From the NCBI RefSeq assembly GCF_000524195.1, contig NW_020170388.1, forward strand, positions 1,221,333 to 1,285,332: a DNA stretch of 64,000 nucleotides, given 5' to 3'. The DNA comes from Echinococcus granulosus. Taxonomy: Eukaryota; Platyhelminthes; Cestoda; Cyclophyllidea; Taeniidae. The notes under the pieces were generated by a model that was not told the DNA's origin, made no database searches, and saw nothing but the letters and a program-made list of their open reading frames with translations. The position numbers and the translations under genes were made by a program. Shown in pieces: positions 42,299-55,500 of the stretch (position 1 is its first letter; every line of letters starts with the position of its first letter).

Positions 42299-45200
42299 TA
42301 CATTTGGTACGTTTCTGTTGAGTAGTCCACTTGTCCTCCTACACGGCGCGAACAATTTTATGTCAGGCGTTTACGATTATTCGGCGCATTTCCAATGTCA
42401 CGACACTTGGTGCACAGGCAGTAATTGGCAAAGCACTGTTTCCGATCCTTTGGCGATACGACTTTATTGTCCTCTGAATGTTGCAACATGTTTGAAAACT
42501 TGTCCATTGATATGCCCCTTGCTTGTAAGTCCTGGTCAGACAGGGGGCAGTTGAGCCAACATTCAACAACCACTGTTCATATACAGAAGTGGCCTGTGTA
42601 AAGAGAGATTTTATTAAATATCTTTGCAGTCTTGAATGTATAAGTAGATTCGTTGAGTGAGATGCCAAAATTTTTGAGGTCTGTGGGGAACTCATTTGTA
42701 AAATACATGCATGTTGCTACTGGGAATGCACAAACTTTACTCTAAAGCTTGTTACAAGGGTACGGTTTCCAAGAAGGCACATATATCCAGGGAATATTGC
42801 GAAACCAAGTAACGGATATTTAACCATAGAAACCTTGAGAATAAAAGAATTAGTTTTATATTAGCGCATTTTATCGCCAGTTTCCTAAAGAATTCTTATT
42901 TTTCGCAGTCTTGGTTAAGTATGCTCAGATTAAGCACTGAAATCAGCAATATACAAATTTTAGTGATGTAAATGCTAAATCCCTATAAATAAAGCACTAA
43001 AATCCGCCACACATGTTCACAAACTATTAAATGAGCGAAAAGGTCTCTCTCACCCTTGAAAGCAATTTGTGACACACTGTGCTCCACTTTGCCGATGTCA
43101 ACTCTAAAACCTTAAGATTTTGTAATTATTTTTGAATGCAAAACTAATTAATTTTTTTTGTTATTGTTGCAAGATTGTGCAGTTTTTAAAATTGTCACTT
43201 GAATATACTTCCGGAATACTCATACTACTATGCTGCATTGATTGATTTGGTGCTTGATAACCGTAGACTAGCATTCTGAATACAAAACCAGAAATTAAGG
43301 CACCTGCGATAGTTTTCCTATTAGCTATTTTTCAATGGCAATGTCTGCGGTAATTTATTAGACCGTTTGAAAAATTTCAATGAAACCATTTAGTATGCTG
43401 GCATGCAGCTTGAAATCCCTTGGTTCCAATGAAGACAGGCAAGATATTATTCAATCTCTGACTTTTTGAAAATCCGTAGGAACTCAGTATGATGCGAGTA
43501 CGGAACACTAAATGAATTCCTGTAGACAGGTATACCAAATAGGACTTCTAAAGTCATAATCGACTTCGTACTCCTCAACTCGCTGCAAACAGAACGAAAG
43601 CTAAAATATTCACTCTCATCGAACAATATCGCCTTCTCTCACGCCTCTATCTCATTCTTAAGTGCAAATCTACCCATAGGTCAGTATGGTAGCACGAGGG
43701 TATGCGTTGCCTCATCGGAATAAAATTTATCTACAAAGTGACTATTACTTACTTTTTCAGCTAAAGGAACCTTTTATGGCACCAAAAATACACCAAACTG
43801 GGTTAATGTATATTTGTTTGAATTTTGCAAGAAATCTTTTAAAATCATTTGGTTGTGCAGTACTCCTCAAACGCACAATGCAAGCAAAATTTTTGGAGAC
43901 AAAGTGATTGGCGTCATGGCGATGTAAAATGAAGTGCAAGTGAACAATTTGGGTGCGTCCAACAATGCTTGTTTGATTAACAATTTTCAAGTTTGTACAA
44001 AAAGGGGTTCTTACAAGTCCGAACACTACAAGTTGATGTTGGTGTGGGCGAAATGAATCCTTACAAACTTTAAACAATACATCAATGTAAATCATCCTTG
44101 ACATAAAATTTCCGATTTCTTGAATTTGTGATAGCATTGGCCTCTTGCTCCACTATCAACAGTTAAAGGTCCCTATATTGCATTTTCGGAACACATATCT
44201 CTGAGTAATCCAATGTCATATTTAAATTGTATTATTTAGCCCCTTCCACATCCTCCTCAGACAATATGCAAGTCATTATCCCTATGAAATTAATTTATAT
44301 TTGGTTAGATCTGCACAAAATGGGTCCGATTTGAGTGCATTTGATTGGGTGAAAGTGGATTGGCAACAATTGCTTGGAGATCCTAAATAAATTTCCCCTC
44401 ACTTTTAATTGCCATCAAAAACACGCATGGTTGCTAAAAGTGTCTATAAATCAGCCGTCTCTGCGACCAACATGGATCATCCCACTCCTAAATTGCGTGG
44501 TGAATAGCCAGTTAAATTCCATAAAACTGACATAAAGTATAAACTGTTATCAAAATTGAAAAGTTGGAGAAATATATCACAAGTGATTTCAATTTTTCAC
44601 CTGTTTTTTATTTAACAGTTGCTCATATCAGGCAGATTTAGGCATAATTAAGTCTCATTGAAGTAAACCCAATAAAAATGGCCGGAGTTTGCGCAGATTA
44701 AAGCGGTTGAATAATTCCTGTATCTACCGCGTTCAACTACTATCGGTAGCTAACATGGTCCATTGTCCTTTGCAATAGTCCCACAAGACGACTCATTAAG
44801 TCAAAGTGTTTTTAAAATATATAGAAATAGCTCAAAACACGGCATAATCCAAAAATCTTTTTATTCCTTTGACAGTAGTCACAACGATAGCGGTAAATAT
44901 TGCTTGAACTGACTGACCGTAATATATAGCCTCTCATCGCTGTTTGACATAGTGGACTGCTATAGAACCAAGAAATGAGAAGTTTATTTTTGCCTCTGGC
45001 AAAAGTTGCTATGCGCTTTCTTTTTCACCCCCACAAACTTACTTGATGCTCAACTCAAAAGACAATCGCATCTGTTAGGAAGGGAAAGTCATATTGTACC
45101 AAAAAGAAGAAACCTTCCGATACTGCATTTTTCCTGGGGCCTTTCTAGAACTCATCATAGCATAGGTCAAGCAGATCACATGCGAGCAATGTTACTTTGT

Positions 45201-48200
45201 CCCCTTATCAAGCACACTTAATCGAAATAAAAACTTTCATTTATTTTTCTGTCTAGATCTGTTGCATCCTATGTACCATTCTTAAGAAGCGACTATGTTT
45301 GCTAGCCATGGTTAGATCCACTCATTCTATTCACGTATTATAATTGCTTACTTTGGACCATAATTTATTGTTTTGATTGCAGCACTTATTTGTTGATGCA
45401 AACTTAACTATATTTTTACGTTTAGATTGCCTTTTTAAAATGTTTTAGCACAATTGCTTTCCATACCGATGCCCTTGGCACTATAAAAGGCAAAATGAAA
45501 GGGAGCTTTATGATTTAATTTACAATACCAACACAAATAGCGAAAGGAATTTGCAGGAAGTACTACTACTAATAAGTGGACGCATGCCATAAAAAGAGGG
45601 TCAGAATTTGACCTTAAGGACTGAGAATTAACTTACTCTTAAGCAGAACAGAAACATGTCAAGTTTTCTCATTGTTTAGCTTGGGAAAAGATGTTTTTCT
45701 TAGCTTAGGCAAGTACTACTGCTGTTGTGTTGACTCCATTCGAGCACTTCTGCATCTCATGTTTCTGCGTACGTACCCGGTATTCGCATGGACTCTGTTA
45801 ACTTACAGCGCTTTTTATGTAGGAAAACCAAATAGCTACTTAACAGAAGAAAGGATGGCCTTCATTTATGATGTGCTTTAAATACTTTTTTGATTACCTG
45901 TAATTAATTCATAGCCTTAGGCAATTTGCACTCATTCAAATTACCCAGTATTCACTAAAGTGATTATTTTCTCGAGTGTCAGGGAAGCTGCTTGTAATCA
46001 CACATTGAATTATTGCCCTAGTGGGATAAAATGCTTATTCTATGTCAACACTGCATTAATTCATAAAAACCACCAAACTATGGCTTCATTCATTAGACAA
46101 AGTTAAAAAAATTTTGTGGGTTAGAGTGGTATAAATTTACTTCCAAGAACTTCAATAAATAGATTCGGCTTGTATAATTACTACAATTTCCTACCCAAAG
46201 TATTTGGCTTGCTTTGGGTCGTTAGGAGAAAAAGTAAGAACTGAAATTTATGCAAGTATATCTAGTTTTCTGTGTCGGGGCCTTTGCATAACCACAATAT
46301 TACATCAAGCATCCCTAAATATGTGGGCACTAAAACTACCGAGTGTAAATATCAGGTTACAATCATGCATTTCAGCTACACTTTATTTAATGTTGAACAA
46401 TATTTTTATCAAAACCAACATTAAAAGACCTTTTTAATTTTAAAGGATATGTAAAAATTGGCTTTAATCCATAAAATGGGGCTTACAACATAATTCGTGC
46501 TGTAATATGTATGTGTGTCTTAAGTTTAACCAGACTTCTGTCGAATAGTAAAACACAATGCCAAGTTAAACCCTTGCTTTTTTAAATCAAAATCTTGTAG
46601 GATAGCAGAAAGATACGATATGAAATAATATAAGATATGTTACAAGTAATTGGAGCATTAGACAAGTTTTATGAACTTTTAATTGAGCAAAGCCATTGTT
46701 TGTAGTACGAGTTCCTAACGTTTAAGTGTATTTTTTGTCCTGAAACAAGAAAAGACTCCCTGTAGTGATCTCTTTCTTAATTAAGGTAATGGTCATCCCT
46801 AAATCTTTCTTTTCAGGATGATTGGAATATTAATACTAGGCAATTATTTCTTTGTATGTCACTATACACTGACAACAATACACTCATGCGCAACCACTAT
46901 CACATATACCAAGGGATGGAGTGTAGCAGAGATAATCCATCATAAGCACATAAATGCTAGTTCCATAAAAGTGGTTGCGCATTCCATCTGCCGCTTTGAC
47001 ACAACTTCTTCAGTAGGCCAACACTAACTCGTCTTGCGTCCATTACTCATGTCAGCAATAAAAGTCTTAATGGCGAGAACATTATATTTTTAATAAATTC
47101 CAGAATATTAGGCAAAATAATAGGCCTATATATGTGTTTGCTAGATTAGTGGCTATTATGTTGAGGCTACACATGATACATAACACAAACACTTGATTTT
47201 AATGTCGCGTTGCTAGTGAATTAAGTGACAGCTTTTCTTACTGCCTTAATCTAAATGCTAAAATAATATAATGCAACATTTCTGCTTGGATGAGATGTGT
47301 TCGCATAAATAAAAAATACTAAATGCTCACATTTTTGAGCATCAGCTAACACGTCGAAGCCACAAAATAAAACTCAATATCTTTAGCTAAGAAATTTTCC
47401 TTTAAAGAAATTACGTAGGACTAAACTACTAAGTTTTTCAAAAGTAAACAAAGTACCCTCTGTACTCGAACAGATATTTTGAGAGCCAAAGGTAGAATTC
47501 ACTAGAAGTAATTTCCAAATTTTTGCAGCTTTGCGTCAAGTTATGACATTTCGTTACAAAATCATACCTCATATATATATATATGTATGTAATGCAATTT
47601 CGCACATTAAACTAAGTGGATTTTCCAAGAAATGCCAAATTTAATTGTAAACGGTTATAGCAGGCTTTTAACATACTTGGCAATGATTTTCTGGAGAAAG
47701 TAAATATTTACAGTACCTTGAATTGCTTCAGCTTGATAGCTGTTGCAACAGCTTTTGGCCAAATTAAGCAAATATTTATCCAACACAAAGAATGTATATG
47801 AAAGAAAAAATTCAGACTTTGAAGTCATATGTGGTTTTCCAGTGTAATCCCTAAAATGAGAGTTTTAATGGCAAAGCTTTGATTTGTGAGTCACAAATAC
47901 TCCTTGACAATTGCCAACTTGTCTGACTTAAACATGGTTTGTTACACTAGAGGCTACCACCAGGTCAAACTTCTATAAGCAATGCCCTTGCATTTATTAA
48001 AGAGCGGCAAGCAGGATGTATTACACCCACTACGAACATGTTAAAGGATAAAGAGTGCACCAACACACGCTTCACAGGAAGCATGGAATGTAAAGATTGG
48101 GCAAATATTCTTCAAATGTAGTTCCAGCCACTAAACGCTGTCCTAAGATATAAAGCAGCAACAGCAGCGCACCCTAATCGACTGTCCATTGTTCATTTTG

Positions 48201-49430
48201 GTCATACTTTACTTACGTACAAAATGAAATGGTATTTAGTAGAAGTCAGACTTTTTGTGTGATTATTGCAAACAAATGGCCAAATTATCAACATCTATTA
48301 AAAAGTGTCATCCCTTTTAGCACATAAGGCCAGAAGCTATCATAAAATCCACGCGACAGGCAATAGGTCTCCAAAAAAATTAGACTTTATGCACAACTTG
48401 AGGAAAATTTAGAATAAGGCTTTATTTAAGTGAAATGTTAAAATTTTATCTTCTATATTAATGATTGCAGAGCACTATAAACCTCAAAGACGCTACATAA
48501 AAAGGACTTTGTTATGAACTGTGGAATCAATATTTTGGATTAGGGGATGCGTATAAGAAGTAGTTTTATGCCAAGTAGTTTAAAGAGGATAGAAGTTTAT
48601 AATAGTAAATGCCTCTTTATGACAGGCAAAATGGGATGTCAAAACAACTACTTAAAATCTGTGACACGCATTCCACTATGCGCACAGTAGCCGTGGCGTA
48701 GATGATATCTGCTGAATGTTAGAATTTGAATGACAGCCTTTTACTGATTGCTTTCAATTTCTTTTGAAATGGAAACCAATCTTGGGGTAAAAAGCGCAAA
48801 ATACAACAACGCTATCTTAGTTTTGGGAAAGTTCAAGATTCAAAGGCAGTATCGAAACTTCCTTCTGGTGGGATAAAGCCACTATCTTGGGGCATAGCCA
48901 TCTGTATATACTGATTGCGCTTTGTTAGAAAAAAACAAACACACCTTTTCTTTCTCTTACAAAGGCAAAAGTATACCCACAGCAATGAAATGGTGATTTC
49001 ACCACCTAAGCTAAGTGTCAGAGTTTCGAATAATCTGTGTATGAGGACAGAAGAGCACCACTGAATCTGTAATGCAGTCACAACACAGGAGGTAGGACGG
49101 GTCCACAACAGCCGACATTTTGAGTCTGCAGATTATGAGCTTAAACGCACTACAATCTTCTTTTAAAGGAAAAATTCGAATATATAAGGGTCTAGCAAAT
49201 GTGCATTTCATGATACTTTTTTAATAAGATTCTACTCTATTAATCCATTTAAATGGATTATACCTGCTATAATGTAAAAATCTTGATCAGATCTTGGACG
49301 ATGATTTGATGCTTGTGAGATTCTAAAGATAGTTTTATTAAATTAGCGACCATTTTTGACGTTTTACTTGATATTATAAGGAGCAAATTAGACAAAAAAT
49401 TAACACACAAGAAATACTTAAATGAAATAT
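42299..49430. other. AT-rich DNA, no gene recognised
   Basis: Open frames reach 126 codons without any motif or consistent splice context. A short AT microsatellite occurs near 47571-47584. Confidence 0.55.
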
Positions 49431-49530
49431 NNNNNNNNNNNNNNNNNNNNNNNNNNNNNNNNNNNNNNNNNNNNNNNNNNNNNNNNNNNNNNNNNNNNNN
49501 NNNNNNNNNNNNNNNNNNNNNNNNNNNNNN
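49431..49530. other. Assembly gap of 100 N
   Basis: Second gap of exactly 100 N. It separates the intact Rab locus from its decayed copy, so their spacing and relative placement depend on this join. Confidence 0.98.
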
Positions 49531-52500
49531 AATTGCCCTCAACTACCAAAATAGTGTCAACGACAGGACATATTAAAAGTTAAATAGGACCTTAAGTTTA
49601 CCTAAATATAAACTTAATACCTCAAGCATTTACTGCTGAAAATTGCTTAATACCATCAGAGTCTTTACAATGATGTTTTTAGTGGCATAATTCTTCATCT
49701 AAACATGGGAAAAGTTGCCCATTAAACTTACAATCAAGCACATAACATTTGTTTCAATAACTATTTTGATTTCCCTCAAACGATATCCTCAAAAGCACTA
49801 CAAAGACAAAGCGTTAGCAAAATTGTGAGCCATTATATGACAGACTTCACCATAGCGGCATATTTTAGCGTGTAAGTATAAGTAAGGCGAGTAATTACTC
49901 ACATCCATATATTACAAAGTGTAAAAATGCTTCAATTCACCGATACTAGTACTGTGGTCTATACCACTTTTCTTTTACCCTAAACCATCATTTTATAAAG
50001 TCTTGATTTATTCTGGTGTTTTAAGCATGGCAGCTTTTGGGATTTTCTCATGGGTTCTTGCGTAGCATGTAAAGAAGGCGTAGTGTGGATCAACAGAGAA
50101 AGACGGCGGCAACTGGTGTAGACAAAACAATTTGACTATGGTGATGGACCGCTCAAGGATAGACGCACTGCGAAGGTACCCCAGGAGTAGCTCAAATTCC
50201 TGGCAGTAAAGAATAACGTATTAGTATTGACCTAAAAACGTCAAGATTTAATTGACATGATGGTCTATTTTGTCATGCAAAGATTATAGTGAGGGATTAA
50301 AATACATATTTCCATCTGCAACAATTGGGCGAGTCGCTAAGGCACTAAGTGATTATGGTGTAACAAGTATTAGCTATAAATGGTAATAGGCTTGAGTATT
50401 TTGCTCGCTGTTCTTTGCCCATTGACTGATCATTGACTGGCTAAATTAAACTGAAAAATGGCTTCTGTATATGTGTCAAATTTCGGCCTTACTGCTATCC
50501 ACCAAGTAGACCACAGACCATCCAATTCACACTTCTAGGTCACATATCACTCTGTTTCGGAACTCCTTGTCTGCATATATTGGTTTGGTCAAACAACAAC
50601 GACTGCGAACGGCCTGACACGAATTAACTTAGTGTGCAGTAAATATCCTTAAGGAACAGGCAGGACTAATCAATCTGTTCACTTGGCAGCACAAGATCTC
50701 ACACCTTATTTTGCAGAAGTAATCAGTGGAAAGTTTTACTCTACGGTCAGGAGGAAAAGATGAGGACCGTGTTCCACCCCCACTCCCTACATTCTTTTGA
50801 TGATATTGCTCTGTGCAACTATCGTCATAACAACAGACGACAACATGAGAAATGGAACAGACAACATAAGAATAAAAATGCAAGGGCAAAAATAGAGGCG
50901 GCTGGGGCCGGATAATTTGCTTTGGAGAGATAAAAGCCCCATAAAATAAAATCATAGGCCTGTTTGTCTCGTTATTAATGTTTTCTGTGAGTGCAAGTGA
51001 TTTTTCTTTAGAAAAATTCAGAGATTTGAAACTGCAAAGCAGGTTTTTTTTGCGTATTTTCCTTAAGTATCATTCTTCAATGTTCTACATGGGAGTGTTT
51101 TAAGCTATAATTTCTAAATCGCACCTACAAATTCCTCTTACTAATTCACTTAAAACGCCTTTACTCGCAGACTTTGTCTAAGGTTCCTTTATTGTGACAT
51201 TTATTAGAGCCCCAACAGTGTATAAAAAAGGTCCAATATAGTACCTAAGTGGCAACTATTGCAGTGCTTAGCAGAATATTTTGCGTTTTAGTGATTAAAA
51301 TATCAACTTGTTGAAGCTATATAGGCAGTAATTTAACCTGACATAAAAGCAAAACTTATAAACTACCTTTGCTGGACATTCGCATACACTCCTGGAGCAC
51401 TGGGATTCCAATCTCATAACTCTTCTAAAACGAAAATACCTCAGTAGGAATTTAAGGACACTTCATAGATCTAAGATTATTTTGCAGTATTTTCTGATAA
51501 TTAGTAAATAACTGCTGTCCGTTTTTGAACGTGGCCCAGTTATGCATAATCCAACGGAATATGATAATATTTAGGGAGGTGTTGCTAAAGTTTCAAGAAG
51601 ACCACAAATTTGCCCAGTGCAGTCATGCACTAAACTGCGTATCCGAAAGTGAAAAGAAATAATCAACAGAGCAGAAGCAATTAAAAGGCAAGATTGTGCT
51701 TCTCGAGGTTGCCCTAAAATCATCAAATATACATAAGACAAGGTTGAGGCTCATGTAAGCCCCGGATCAGTGAAATAACCATGCAAAATGCTCATCCCAG
51801 TTTGATCAATGAAAGTTAAAAAGGACTTTTGTACAAAGTTGCCAGTTAAAGCTTACATTTAAAGAATAGAGTTATGACAATATCTAAAAAACCACAAAAC
51901 TTTAATTAAGATCACCAGCATCAACATTAGTAGTGGTAGCGCAGTATTTAGAAGGCAGGCCTCTATATCCCTTAAATTTAAGTTGTTTGTGTGTGTATGT
52001 ATGTTAGATGAGTCAAAATGGGCATCCGTAGTACTTCTTCGCTAGGTCAAATGAGGGTTAGAAAAACTTGCATCCAGAACACCTCAATAATCGCAAATAT
52101 ATATAAGACGAGCGCACAACTTTGTAGTGAAACGCAATAATTTAAGGTAATTGATTGGGTGCACGTGGAAGATTAGAGGTCCCTTCTGATGAAAAAATGC
52201 AACAAGTTTGAATCCCACTGGTTTGAAGGTAGATATGATTGTTTTCTTAAACTTGACATTATCATTTCGATTTTCAAAATGTTGATCCTCAAGGCAATTA
52301 TATTTTGTACTTCTTTGTTTCACAATGTTTACTAAAAACTCTCATTTTTACTTTGAAATGAATCAGAAATGGAAAGGATGAAAGGTAAACTTACGAATCC
52401 GTGGTAAAGACACTATCTTACCATGACTGACGCTTGACCTGGCGAGGTTTTGCAATTCACTTAATACATGCCACCTGAGGCTGTAAAAAAACAGCATGCG

Positions 52501-55500
52501 TGTTCTATGATAAAATATTACCTTTTATATGAAGAATTTAAATTCTAAAGCAATAGTTGAGCCATTTTAATATAAGACGACACCTCTAGGGGACAATTTT
52601 ATCTATCTAATCCAAAACGAGTGTAAATATGTTAAAATTCAAATTAGTAATGGTTGGTCTTGAATTTATGGGAAAATGTTGGCATTTTGAGGCGAATTCG
52701 TAACTTGGGTTATAAAACACGATAGTAACCTGATGGAAGTCAACGAAAGAGGTCACGTTGTTGCCTAGAGCCTTTCCTGAGGATGGTGCTTTAATCGACG
52801 TCCGACAGTTTGATTTAGATACTTGTAACGTGAAATACAAATGCACCACAATAGTGTATATATTACTTTTGCCTATCCAACAAGACCTTATAAGTTGTTT
52901 ACGCATGGAAATAGAAAGTGCTTTATATTAAATCAAGGAATTTTATCTCTACTTCAAGAGAAATTGCGCATAAATGCCATTTGTTCACAAGCGCATCACC
53001 TTGGTTACTGTTGGGGACAAAATTCTATTTTTTTTGTAGTTAGGTTGCATTTTAGGTAATTTTGTATGCTAGCCAAAGCAGACAACCATTGACAAGAGCT
53101 TGACGTCCGGATCCAAATAACAGAAAAAGCTACCCTTAAAGCCATGACACAAAGGCGTTTATATGCATTTGAGCTCTTCGGGCGTCGAATCAAGGTTATT
53201 TGCTCTCCTTTTCTATCACTGCTACTGTAGAGTTTACTAAAAGTGGCAAAAAATTAGGATTTGAAATAGGTTATAGAAAGGGAGGTATAATGATGAGTTA
53301 AATGATCTACAGGATATCAAAGGAATTAATACGAAAGAATTTGAGTAAATTACTGATATCGTTTATTAATACCCCGTGCTGATTATACTTGCTTGCATAA
53401 ATATTGCCATTCCAAGATTTTTCATCTGCCTTATTTGATTTTTGTCTTAAAATATCCCATAGTTTTACTTATAAATCTTACAAAAAGGAATGTTAAATAT
53501 TGCTTACTTTGTGGCTAAACAACGAGATTTGGGTCCATAAAGGGAAAAATTCTGTCAGTTTATGAGTTGTTCAACGAGAATTAAAATAAAATGCTTCTTC
53601 AAATGAGGCGCTGCTTTTTTGGCATAATGGCCACTACTTAGTGTTGACTTTTTAGTTAGTTCTCAATGAAACAAGTATGTCTGCAAAACCTCGAAGAAGA
53701 AAGTAAGGTTTTGGTGGTGCAGGATTCCAAATTAAAGCGTGTCTTGAAACAACTCATACTGAGTTGTCAGTTGATAGTAGCTGCGCACTCATTAGATCGC
53801 TGTGTTTGTACAGCAGAACAAAAGATTGCCTCAGAAACGTGATTGTAACTTCCACATATTTCAAATTTGGATTGGGTTCCTAAGTACCCGCTAGTGAAAA
53901 ACCAACAAAGCCTCCAAGAGATGCACCTGAATTATCACGGAACACTAATGCAGCACATTTTTTCACAAGTCATAACCATAGGTATTGATGGTAAAGTATT
54001 AAGATTAAAATAGACAAGTCAATTCTACAATCGTGTAATTTTAACAACTTAATGGAAGTGCACGAATGAAGTTTGAAATTACCCTTCATAAAATGTCTAG
54101 GACGTTGAAAGAACTTTTAGTTTTTGTTAATTTTGACTGCAAAATAGAGCAAAATTGGCGAAATTTTGTTTGGAATGTCTTAAAATTCGTGCTGATTTGT
54201 AGTAGGAGGCAAATGTTAGGCCTGCGTATTTTAATGTCTCGTAACTAGAAGAATGCGAGAGAACTCCCATGGTAAAACCATGTGAGTGACATGATCTCTT
54301 AAAATATCAAAATTTACGAGTAGCCATCCTGTTTTAATGGCAGTTATATAGTGTTTGATCCATAAACCTAGCCACTTTCGTCTCCACCATCACCGTTTGC
54401 TTCCCATTCTATTGTTTAACACCAAAGAAAGGTAATAATCACTTGCATAACAGTAAGTGATTATGACCGCAGTATATCTACCTCTTTTCTGTCCACAGTA
54501 AAATAAAAAACATCCTATCCTCTAGTTTTAGGAAAGAAGGTGTTGTTCTGTTCTATAAGAGCAGTGTTTTTTTCACATGTAGGCTAGTCCTAAATTTTCG
54601 CAAAAATTTCGTACATCTTTAGGTTACATTGAGTTGCAATGGATAGACAGCTAACATTTGCACTTGTTAGGCTTTTAAAGCAGGAAGTGCATATTGTACT
54701 ATTGCATCTGCAGTCTGCATTACGCAAGCGAGAACACAAAAAGTAGGCTTTTTTGCTCAAATTGCAGCAATGATTGCTAAGAATCGTGTTATGAAGAGCA
54801 AGAGAATTGCTTTGCGATAGTCGACGCTATATTTTTCCATCAAAATAATTAAGCAATTTCTTACTATACTTCGGTCATTAAAACAACTATCATTGCAAAG
54901 CTTGTATAATATTAGTAAAATAGGTAAAGGATAGATGTATGATGGTCGTAAAGCATCTTTCCAGCTGTTTGTGATGAGTTTGGCATATATTTGCTTGGAA
55001 CTATTGTTGACTGTAAACCCTTGAGCGTTGCTCTTGACTCTGCCTCTGAACGTGATGTGTTCAGCTTTAAATACTTCGCTGTAACAATCGAATTATTTAA
55101 ACAGCTTCTGGAAGATTTGTTGTTCTGCTGCCTCTTTAAATAACCGCATGTAGTTCACAAATTAATACTATTTCCAAAAAATCCTTAAAAAACATTGCGA
55201 TAACAATTACGCTTCAGTCTTACCTTCCATATTTGGACCGCTGTATTTGAAAGAGAATTTCGCAAGGTTTTAAATCCTAGGAGAAACTCGGATTTGCGTT
55301 TTTTCTGAAGGCTGATGGAGTTGCCATGGTCACGAGGATGTTGAAATTTCCCCCCTCATATTTAAAACCATTGTAAAATAAATGAATGCTGCACTTAGCC
55401 GAGAATCGCATGAACTACTTGGGTAGTCCAAGAAGTAGACTAAGGTGATTTAACAAGAAAGGGTTTCCCAGTGATTTGATAGCTGTCAATAGCCCTTAGT

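Noticed and set aside
43757..44137. 126-codon antisense open frame
   Set aside because: No motif, no flanking exon structure, and a low-complexity hydrophobic and basic composition typical of AT-rich chance frames.
48840..48930. Plus-strand Glu-Thr-Ser codons (SIETSFWWDK) considered as the missing Rab G5 exon
   Set aside because: The residues after ETS do not fit a Rab G5 loop, no Ala-Lys follows, and the required phase-0 acceptor is not evident.
51930..51985. Possible third copy of the Rab-locus intron sequence
   Set aside because: About 50 nt resembles 39600-39655 and 62050-62105, but flanks on both sides do not align, so a third copy cannot be claimed.
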